Positions 39,401 to 51,400 of a DNA stretch of 64,000 nucleotides are shown here, one piece after another. Made by a program: the position numbers and the translations under genes. Source of the DNA: Nectonema munidae (Eukaryota > Nematomorpha > Nectonematoida > Nectonematidae); assembly GCA_030549495.1 (NCBI GenBank), contig JAUIRK010000903.1:992001-1056000 (forward strand). The letters are read 5' to 3'. Numbering within the stretch: position 1 is the first letter of the stretch; each line of letters begins with the position of its first letter. The notes under the pieces are model-generated. The model worked only from the letters and a program-made list of their open reading frames with translations, was not told where the DNA came from and ran no database searches.

Positions 39401-42400
39401 TCGATTACATCAAATAAATCAATGTGACGTCGAACTTATAAAGTACAGTAAAATCTCTGAATATTAAACAATCCAAACTTGAGTCGCAAGCAAAGTCTAT
39501 TAAATGATGTTATGAGTACACTTCTTTTAGATATACATTAAAAAAATAATAAATTATAACTAATTAAGTATACAAACTTTACTGCAAATATTAACTTCAA
39601 ATGTAAAAGATTTCAAACTTATTTCATATAGATATTAGACATAAATTTGGATATTGTGCAATATACTTAAATTTAAAAAATGAAACAATATGAAAAATTA
39701 TAACAAGTGTTACAATTAATTTGATGGGATTGGTGTAAAAGCGGTTAAGAAGAACTTCTTTAAAACTGAGTAAAAGTGGGCATAACATATTTGGCATAAA
39801 AAGGTTGGATTGCTTTACGAGAATAAATTCAGACTTTGAAAGGGTATTTACTATTTAGATGTGTTCATTACCCAAAACGATTTAGGCCATATAAGTTTGG
39901 CTGTACATTTTGGAAAGTCGAATCTCGACACATCCTAGACAGGATGCAAGTAAGCACAGCGATAATAATTATCAAAGCAAAGGACTGCAAGGTCTTTTGT
40001 TTGAAAACTTCTGCGTTCATAATCGATCCAAGCGTTTTAATTATGCATTGCCACTGCAAACACACAAGCAGCCTTACAAGTATCGGAATCAGTCGACTAA
40101 TAAATGTTCCATCAACCTAACTAGTTAGTGTTTACCATTTATTTTATTCACATTTCCAAGTCCGAAGGGAAGTTTTGTTTTTAATTTTGCGAATTATTAT
40201 CGTTCAAAAACAAATTCGCAAGAATTCAATTTCGCGAATGAACATTTTTTTTTAGATATTTAGACTAAAAAATTTAGTTTTGTTTCCCGTTGTGCAAATT
40301 TAAATAAATATATGAAAGCTTTTAAAGGTTATAAAAATTTTGGTGTTCGTGAACTTAAATTCCTCGAGAAAATTTCTCTTCAGTATTTAAAAAATGCACA
40401 TTCAATATCATGTTTCTTTGTTTTTAAATTTGCCCATTGGATTTTTTGTTTCCCAATTGAAAAGGTTGATTCAGGAAGCCATGATATGATGATGGAAAGA
40501 GAAACAATGCATGAACGGCAGGTAAGTCGTTAAAACTTCAAAATTTTATTTCAAAAACTACACATCATATTATTGTATCGATTTACTCTAAAGAAAAAAA
40601 ACTATGAAAGTTACATGAAGATGGAATCGCCTTCAATGATTTGTGGACCGTGAGTGAAGGGAAAGCCATAGAGCTTGTGACAAATGTATTTGTAGAGAAG
40701 GGAACAGTTTTTAGATTCTTTCACGGATGTATAAAACAAACTAGCTCCGTCTAAAAATTTTAAATATCAATTTAGCAATTTGATAAATAGCGAAAACAAA
40801 CAGTAAGATAGAATAGTATTTATATTACATGATTATTCAAAACATAATTCCTTTCAATTGATTCAATCACATACGGTAAGCAATTTATTTTTCATTATTA
40901 CAATTACTAAATACTTACAATTACTTTCGTGTTTACGAAAATTATAATCATAAAAGAGATACTCTAGATGCCCACGCATATCATGCGATTTTTTAACTAA
41001 ATTTAATCAAAATAAAATGCAGGCTATCATCTTATCGAGCTTTTAGTGGTTTTAATATGTTGCAAAAACTTGATAAAATACGTTAACTTTAAAATGGGCT
41101 ATTCAAAGAGGTGTTTCAATATAAATACTAAAATATACAAACTGGAATAAAATGGATAACTATTTGTAAACATAGAAAAAAGATGTTTCAAAAATAAGCT
41201 AGAATTTATCTATGCCATGTTTTTAATTATTTTCAGTTTGTTTCTTATGCCAACTTCCTTTCTTTGACTGTTTGCAAGGTAAGCATACACTAATGCACAA
41301 TGGGTGACATATTATAACATAATAAGACATCAAAGATAGTTCTTAAAAAAATCAGGATAATCACATAGAGAATACATTTCACAAATATGGCACCCTTAGT
41401 AACCATATTAAAGACATGATATTCCGACGGCTTGAATATTGGGGTAATTTTTTTCTTTTCAATGACAAAATTTTGAAGGAATTTTTCAACCTTTTTAAGA
41501 TATTCTATATAAACTTCATACTTTTCGAAAATATTTTTAAAATAATCCATCATATTTACTGCTTCAGGAGTTGTTTTAATTTCTTCAAACTCTTTTCTTT
41601 ATTTCTTCCTTCAATATTTCTATTATTTAGACTTCTCATAAAAGCATTTATTAAAACACTTTTCTTTTATCTTTTAGGAGATTAATTCCAAGATGGGTTC
41701 TAGACAGATCCCAACCGGTGTCCTTCAGCACATAGGGGAATGAGATTCGTTGAAGGCTGTCATTAAATATTTTTATTATTACACTACACGTATTACTTTT
41801 TATTCGTTTAAAATACTTTCCATCTAAGCACTTAATGAAATAACACTTTGTTTTTTTATTATGTGAGATCTTTTCTTTCTTTTCTTTTATAACAAGCATC
41901 AATCACAAACTTTCTCTCACTCTTCGAAACAATTCATGGACATCATTCTAAAAAATTAACATTTTGTAGTTATCAAAATCTTGCTTTTGTTTTTCCCACT
42001 CCCTATAAAAATCTTTTCAAAGAGGAAAGTTACATCTGATGGAATTTTAAAAGGTCAGAAAAAATCATCAATCATTTCAGTTGGGCCAAGGCGAAAGCCG
42101 ATTGCCACCTCATCAATTAGTTTATAAACATTCTTTCGGAAACAGAATTCAAGATTACGGGTTGCAAATCTTATTAAGTGTTCAAATAACCCTCTATCAA
42201 TCTCATTTCTTCATTTGAGTATAAAAAAAATTTCTTGGGGTATTATTGTTCTTAGTTTGTAAATCACTATTGAAGATTTGTTTAACTTTTCTCTTCACGG
42301 TAATCTTTCTTTCTTTCTTTCACTTTGTAGAAGATGTATATTGATAGAATTCCTTTCTTCTATCTTGAAATTATTAAAGGCAAAAATAAGGAATTGTACA

Positions 42401-45400
42401 CTAATTGGTAAAGCCAACCTCGGCTCAAAAATATCTAAGCGATGATTGTTGCGATATCATCGAATACATTTATAGAAGAGGATCTCCCTAAAATATCAAT
42501 TAAAAATGGCTATCCATCTGAAATTACTTAAAAGTTCATTAAATTAGGAATTAATAAGAAAAACATATAGAAATTTGTCACACAGCTGAAAGATGAAAAT
42601 TGGTATTGGTTCTTCCTTTTTAGATGACAAAATTGGACAAAATTTTGCTAAACTTATAAAAAAAAAAGTTAATTTCGAGCTATGTTAATTCTATAAATTT
42701 TAAGGTAACATATAGCATCAAGAAACTGTTTCCAAGGTGGAATAAAGATGTTCTATCTAAATTCAACACAAGTAGAGTAATCTACATGTATAATTGTGGC
42801 CTACATAGGTACAACTTTCAAAAGACTTGTAGGAAGAACTGATGAACATGTTCCTTTGATCACGAGATGTGAAAAGGTCCAGAATCAAGAAAATTGCAGA
42901 AGTTAACATCATCATCAATTGGCAAACACTTAATATCTAATTTTACATGTAGAAATCAAGTATAATAGAAATCGATATGATGTAATGAATACATATAATA
43001 AATTTACTGTATATCTTGGAATCTTTGGATATAAAATATTTACATCCCAGTTTATGTATTCAAAAAGGTATCTTATATAATTTAATGTTTTCAATTTATT
43101 GAAGGCTAGATTCATTATACTTATTCCATAATTCAAAGTTAAATTTATTTTATGTTCTTTGTAGAAAGCTGATGAGTAAAAACGAAAAAAATTCTTTAAA
43201 TAAAATTGCTCTTTAATTTTATCATTCTATTAAGTCTTTCAAAATACAATAATTTTCAACAAAAAAACAGAGCAACTAAATAGTCTGCGGTTAAAGTTTA
43301 AATTAAATTTTTTTTGATTATAAAGAAATATTTAATGTTAAGCAGTTAATTATTATTATAAGAATTATTTATAAGAATTAACAAAAAAATAAAATGATCT
43401 TGTAGAGTGAAAAATAAATTAACAAATAAAAATCTTTGTGCTTCTTAAAAAAAATTAAAAATATTTTTCCATTCTAAAAATAACTTACATTTAAAAATAA
43501 AATTTATAACATATTGTTTATTTTAAATTTACCAATATAATAAATTAAAAAGTGATGGACATTTTTGTTTCTATTACATGTATTCATTAACGCTGATATC
43601 ATTATCATCATCATCATCATAATCATCATCATCTTCTTCATTGTTATTATAATTATTTTACCGTTACACTTGATTACACTTGATAAAAGAATATATTTGC
43701 TTCAGTTTGAAAGCGTGGAAACATACTTTAATCATTTTTATAAATTTGCTGCTATAATTTGTTTCGCTTTTCAGAGGTTGTCATTTTGCTGCAATTTCTC
43801 ATTTTCTTTTTGTTTTTTTCCTCCTTTTTCAATGTCTGCTAAAAACGTACATATAATGAAGCCTTTCTCAAAATTGGCTTCACCAGTATTGTTCTAAACT
43901 ATGTGGTTAAGCCACAATGTATCATTTGTGGTAAAGTTTTGAGTCATTAGAGTATGAAGCCAAGCAAGTTGACACTGCATTTTGAGTCTCTTCACAGTCA
44001 GCTCACTTAAAAAAGTTTGACTTATTTTAAACAAAAAGAAGCATCTTTAAAAGCTAGCCGAATTGATTCAATTGGGCATTTTGCTATGCAAAATAAAGCT
44101 GCGTTAGAAGCATCGTTTAAGATTGCATTAAAAATGGCAAATGCTAAAAAACCTTAATAGTTGATTAAACTTTGCATCTTGGAAGCTGCATAAGTTCTTG
44201 GTCACAAAGAAGCCAAAGAGTTCAAAATGATTTTTCTTTCGAACGACACTGTAGAAGTCGTATTTCTGATATGAGTAGAGACATTTTATTGCAAACTGTA
44301 AATGCAGTGAAGTGTAGCCTTTTTTATTCCTTACAACTTGACGAGTCAACAGATATCGCATCATGCTCCCAAATTTTGGTTTATGTTCGCTACTTTTAAA
44401 ACGAAGTGTTGAAAGAAGACTACTTGTTTTCCGACAACGACTCGTGGCGAAGATATTTTCAAAATCCTAGAAAATTTCTTACTTAAACAAAGCCTTGTTG
44501 GATTGTGCGCAGACGGAGCTCCTTCAATGATCGGTTGCAAATCTGGATTTAAAGCGCTTATAAAAAAAGGCAACTCCACTCGTCTTTTTCACTCATTGCA
44601 TGATTCATCGTTATGCTCTAGCATTGAAAACTCTTCCGTCTGCACTTCAAGAAATTTTTGAAATAGTTGTTAAGATTGTCAATCATGTGAGAAAAAATGC
44701 TATAACTTCCAGAGTTTTTAAAACTATTTGTGAAGAAATGGACTTAAATTTTTCTGTTTTTCTTTTGCACACAGAAGTGCGTTGCCTTTTGAGAGGCAAT
44801 ATTTTAAAAAGAGTTTGTCACCTTCGCGAACAGCTAATAATATTGGTAAAAAAAGTTTAACTTCAAAAGATAAGTTTTTTCTTGATAAAATGAAAGACAA
44901 CCTTTTTCTATCTAAAGTTGTTTACCTTGCTGATTTTTTTCTGAAATGAATTCTATTAATAATTCTCTTCAAGGAAACCTTCAGTTTTCATATATAATTT
45001 TGGATAGAATGGCAGCTTTCCCGTCGAAATTGAAGTTTTATGAAAAACAAGTTAGGAATGGTGAGACTAATTTTTTTCCACAAATGAGTACTTTTCTGAA
45101 TTCTTTAACACAAAAAGAGTGCATTTTCCGTGATGAAATATTAGCTGATATTGTGAAAGTAAATCAAACAATTGAAAACTATTTTCCCAAGTTCTAATTA
45201 CGTTTGGATCACCAGATCTTTTTCGGTGAGCGAAAGTAGCATTGATGACTCTGATGTTGCTGCCAAAGTGGAATTTCTTCAAATAAGAGAAGACACTCAA
45301 TTAATCCGAGCAAGAACTTCCATCATTCTGATCCAAATTAAAAACCGTTTATCCTATTCTTTCAAAACGAGCTATGATTTTTTTGATACAGTCACCTTCA

Positions 45401-48400
45401 ACTTATCGTTGCGAGATTGGATTTTGTGCAATGCTGTCTTTAAAAACAAGTGCACGTAATAAGCTTGCAATTGATTCAGACATGAGATGCAGTCTGTCAT
45501 CAATACTGTAGTCTGACAGGTATTGTCTGACAAACAATACCAGCATTCGCATTAAATTATACTAAATTTGTTAGATTATATTAATTTAAATAAATTTTTT
45601 TCAATTAAACTTTCTCTTACTAACAACTGTTTGTATTATAAATATAACCTAAATTTTCTTGTTTTTAACTTAAAACGGCTGAATTAAAAAGAATTTTATA
45701 GGGGTCATAAATTTGTTTTATATTTAGGGGTAAACAGATCAAAAAGGTTAAGAACCACTGCAGTTGAAAATGCCGCTAGTTTTGATGAGTAAACCTCGAA
45801 TATGTGAAAACAAGCAAATCGAAGTAATATAGATGCAGAAACATCAGAAGACTACAATAGGAAAATCCAACCGTTGAATTCTTGGACATTTTAATTAATC
45901 AAAGATTCAATGAACTTCAGACAAAAGCAGCAATGGGATTAAAAGTAATTCCTGAATTTTTAAATGACTGTGAAATTACAGATCAAACTCTCCAGTGGTT
46001 TTACGATGATCTTCGATCTCCTCAATCTATAAACGTTGAACTCTTTGGAACAAACGTGGAAATTAGTAAATGAAACACCATGAACAGTTGAGAAAAGCAT
46101 AAAGGAATGTTCTAAGCAGTTATATCTAAACATGCATAAACTACTTTCAATTACAAGTGTTTCCATCAACATTTTGGAAGTATGAAAGAAGCAAAAAGTA
46201 GCCTATACTCTTTGTTGAAATTTTTTCATTTTTATAAACCCTAGCTTACATTATTGTATTTTTGGTTAATAAGATTTTGTGTAATCATTGCAAATTGAAA
46301 TGCCTTATTGAAACAAAACTAACTAAGATTTTCAATGGGACAGGGAAGATGTTAGGCCTTAACATTAGTAAGAATACATAGAAAGATAAATATAGATAGC
46401 ACTTTATTTTTATATTTTTTTAATAAAATACTCTATAAATACATTTGCTTTGAATTATGTAAAATTTTAAGTTAAAGTAAACATTTTTAAAACTTATCGA
46501 TATTTATGGAAACAGTTATCTAAGGTAAAAATGTAGTTAATACTTCTCCTATTGGTTCCCCTATTCTATTATAGGCGCCCGACCAAATCAAATTTTCTGG
46601 CTATGTTATTGTATACACCACTATAAAAAGGATATACTGTAACTATGGATATCAAGGATTTCCTACCTTAATAATGATGTATTATCATATAGGTCTAAAT
46701 TTTGCTAAGACGTGCTTATACCAATTTAGTGTTTATAATGATTTTGTATTTACTACAAACGTGCTTGTATTGAATGTTGACTTATATAATGACTTAAATT
46801 CATGATGAGAAATAAACTTACAACTAAGGCAAAATCTTCGTATGTATTGTTGAATGTAGTCGTAATGTTCATTGCGGAAATCGTAATCTTTAGTCAATGT
46901 TTCCATTACATCGGTCTAGAAAAGGTAAAATGTATAACGCAAGCTTAATGTATAACGCAAGCTTAATGTATAACGCAAGCTTAAACAATAAATCATGAAC
47001 TCAGACTTTCCATTGGAAAAAAGTCCATATGTTCACAAATATTAAATACTCCAAAAAATTTAATTAACATTATAAAAATATAAGCAATGTTAAAAGGCTT
47101 ATATATTGCGATTATAATAATATAAAATAGATAATATCTATTGGACACAAGTGCTTTTGCAGGGCTTATTGGTCAAAAATATCAATATTTTTAATGCAGA
47201 GATTCTTTGAATAAATATAAAACAAGAGATAAACTTCAAAAAACTTTCAATGAATAAAAATTAGCCTTTATTAAAAATGAAATTATAAATAAATTTAATA
47301 ATGTACATTGGAGTCAGGAAGGGACACCAAAATTCTCCGATCGCCAAGGGTAATTCGGGAGAGTTAAAACTACTAGTTAAAAAGGAAAACTAAGTTCAAT
47401 TTCATTTTTATAAACCCTAGCTATAAACCATATGGCTGTAATTTATTTTTTTCTAAAAGGCATTCTTATAACATTCTTTTAGTTTTATAATAACCAAAGT
47501 TCTTCACCGATTTAGCAATTGTATAATAGCAATGGGAAGTGAGAAAAATCAACACTAATATGATTATTCAAAAACTTTTTTAGTAAAATTATTTATGAAT
47601 CTGTTTATTATAAAAGAGAAAAATAATGATATTTTAGGCAATCTTTTACGAAAATTTTAATAAAGAAGTTGGGAAAAACGATTTACAAAAGATACAACTT
47701 ACATTTTTGAAAAGTGTGCTTTCAATTACTTGAATCCTAGTTAGAAGCATATTTAATTGAAGTTTTTCGAAATATATTCAAATACGAAAAATGTTTACAA
47801 AACTAATGTATTAGACTCGGATAGAACTGTGATTGGTAAACTTTCTCCTAGAACTAAACTGAAGAAGAGTTATAAAAACCTATCCCAACGCCAATCAAAA
47901 ACTATATGTAATAACATCAACAGTTTTGTATTTTACTATGAGAAAAATTTATCACACAGTCAAAATTGTTGAGTTTTCTCTTGTTTCTTCAAATGAAAAC
48001 ATTTTGTATGTTTATATATTTTTTATATTTGCCGTCCCAGACATATGCTTCCTACATTATGTTAGGGCTCTGCACTCCCGCCTTAAATTTGGAAAAGATA
48101 AAAGGTAGAATAAATATATACCTATAAATTTAAACATATTAATTTTAAAATAATTAATATTTATTAATTATTTAAATTAATTATTTTATTAATATTTTAA
48201 TTGTTAAAATTAAAAAAAGAGAAATAAAATATTTCGGTCATTACGACCTTTTCCAATTAAATTTGGATTAAATGATCTCAATTTAACATTTTAAATTGGG
48301 AATATTAAGATTTTCTTTTTATTTCTCACGAATCTAATTGAGGTATTAAAAAATTGACACTCAGTAACTGAAATTTTTTAAATAAGAAATTTTATTGAAC

Positions 48401-51400
48401 TTTTTGCAACCCTTCACACCCCTAAATAAATGATTATATATGAAGAAATTTGGAAAAGAGAAAAAGTAGAGGGGGGGGGGGGGGGGGGGGGGGGGGCAAA
48501 ATCAATAACAGCGCAAAGTATTCTTTTTCACATGGGAACAAGGAAATATAAATCATATAATAAAAAACCAATTTTACAGTTTAATCTCTCTAGAACTTGA
48601 AAAATTTTGAGGTAGTGGTCTTGATGAAGTGAATGTTTCTATTAATAAGTGGCATAGATCAAAAATTTGAAAATAAAAGTATAATCGTAACAAAAGTAGA
48701 GATTAAAAATGCCAAAAAAGGAATTATTTAGAGCTATTTCTATAAATTTGTATTAACTTGTATTCACAACACTCTTGCGTTTTCCTTCTTACTCGGTAAA
48801 ATGATACACAGCTGACATTTAATGGTGGGCATGGAACGATATTGCAAGGCCGAGTTATACACTAATCTCTCTTTTCCTGAAACCCTAGATGTGATAAAGG
48901 TCAGGAATTTCATATTAATATTTATATTGACGTCTCGCTATTCAAACGATTCAATAACAGTTGTGCTGAGAATAAATCAAATGAAATTTAAGGAAACTAA
49001 GAACTTATAAGAACACAATTATCTATACTTTACATATTATAAATAAATATGCTGAACGTGCATCTTTATTATCTTACTTACTCTCTTCTATAGTTCAGCT
49101 TACATCCTTTCCTTATCAAGCAAGGACATAATGCCTCTTTTTTAAGTTAATCTCAACAACTTTTAACGTTATTGCAAAATTATTCATATTTTTAGATTCA
49201 ATCAGGTATTCCTTCTTCTAATACATCAGTTTGTTGCATCGATGTAAACTTTTTATTTTGATACTTTGGACTTGAAAATGATATTTTCAAGTTAAATATA
49301 AACAAAGTGATAGTTCAAAGCAATTTTTTATTAAATAAATATAACTAGTAATTTTTTGATATCTTCCATTTCAAAATGAACTAACATTCGCATCAGATAG
49401 TATGTGTATTCTCATATCCCCATCCTTACCGGGCATTTGTGTTAAAGAATTATATTAAAGTACTAGTTATACCAGCTATTATTCCTCGTATCTATATTGT
49501 ATACTTTGCCTAAAGGAATAAGCTTGATACGTGGAATAATTGGTTGAAAAGTTTGATTGATTAAAACAAAAAAACTATTCATAAATTTAAAGCCAATCAT
49601 ATCAAAGAGTTGGCGTAGGCCTCAAGTCACAAAAAAGATCCTAACTTTTAAATATATGATATTGATTATAAATGTTCTATCTTTCTCGTTATTAGACGAG
49701 GGTGATGTTTTGAGATTGCTTTGAAAATAACGTTAAAATAAAGTGTACGCACTCTCACCTTGGTAACCACAACAATGATAGGAATTCCTAGATTTGTTGT
49801 TAAGGTGTTTTCGCCGAGAGGCAAAATGACTTGATTTTCGTTGAATGAGTTTGAGGCGGATGCAAAAGTGGATTCAACTAAAGGAGAAGTTGGAGTAGAA
49901 AAGGAAGACTTGTTTCCAGAGTGTGTATGAGCACCTGCTCCATTCTCGGCTCCGATATCAGGCTCAACGTAACTTTGAAAGGCTCGCTCAACTACAAGTA
50001 TATAACATGTATTTTGAATGAGAAAAGTTATTCAAATTCAAGAAGAATTGATGCAAAAAATCAGGAACTGGTTCTTCAATAAAAAGATTTAACTGTTCAA
50101 TAAAAATTGAATGCGTTAAAGTCTGATTTTTCAAAACTGGAAGAACATTTTTAAAGCAATAAACAGAATCGGTCTTCTATGGGAATCGAAATCGCACAAA
50201 ATTTTTATCGTCCCATGACTAAATAAAATTGTCAAAAATTACTCAACAAATTTTGAGATTAGTTTTGAAACAAAAATCAATAAGTAAAGTAATGAGTAAT
50301 ATCGAAGCAAAAATACTTTTTAGGAGCTATTTCAGTTTCAAGATTAATTGGTGTAAAATAAAAAAGAATCATGAACTATTTTAAAGCATCTCTCCTTAAA
50401 TACTTAGTCAACCACTCCATCGATTTTAATGTTTACTGTTCAGAGTTTGTTTTCAGTACAATAGCTATTTTTTAAACGTTTATGAGGCTTCATTTGTAGA
50501 TCAAGTGGTATCATAGTTAGATAACCTAGGGGGAACATCTTCAATTGTGCAGTTATCGAAGAAGAATATTTACTTGGGTGTGATATGGAGGAATAAGAAA
50601 AGTAGGTTATAATAATGTAAAAACATAAATCTAGCAACAATTTTATGCGCACTGTATATATAATAAAATAAGGATAATACCTTTTTCTTGTTGTGCCTTA
50701 AACAAGTCAGGAGGCATTTTCAAGAGATTAAAGATGAAATCGTTCAATTCTCTGGAAATCTTTTCCAAAGAAGACGCAATTCGCCAAGGCTTATCCATGG
50801 ACAGTGATATTATGAGGAGTGAATCAGTGAAGGTTGTCGTTGTTAGTGCGAAACTCAGCAACTCTTGGTAATACGAGTGACTATCTATGATTGAAACTTG
50901 TAGTTGAAAATTTTCTAAAAAGGATACAAACAGCTTTAACCTGAGTATTACAAGCATTTGAAGAGAAATTTGAGTAAGTACAGCTTCTAAAATGATATAT
51001 GATTGTATCTCATAAAAAATATTCATGACGCTAAACAATAGTAAGGTGCGTATATCATCCGAGGTTTTCAACAAGAAAGTTAAATCATGCAGATTGTGTG
51101 AAACTATGAGCAAAAAAAGTTTGATTCTCAATTCGAAAAAAGACATGATGTAACACACGCTATAATTTATTGTAACTAAGCACAAAATGAAAATCATGAT
51201 ACTCTAGATGGAGGAGATGTACACGCAAGATGTGCTTTCACAAAAGATGGGATACAACTGTTTCTATCCAACACTTTCATGCGAAAAAAATGATCACAAA
51301 CTCAAATTACTTCAAAAATCTCCACAATTTTAATTTATTCTTTATCAAACAGTTTTTGTAAGATATGCTAGAAATTATGAAGTGATAAAAGAATGAAATA

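Noticed and set aside
40312-40533. Plus-strand 73-codon frame with a good donor (GTAAGT) after [12 protein letters not shown]
   Set aside because: No homologue recognised and no partner exon found; it lies antisense within the dynein intron between 40615 and 39303.
43565-43897. Ile-rich 110-codon frame
   Set aside because: It is the translation of an ATC microsatellite running into the start of a broken hAT copy.
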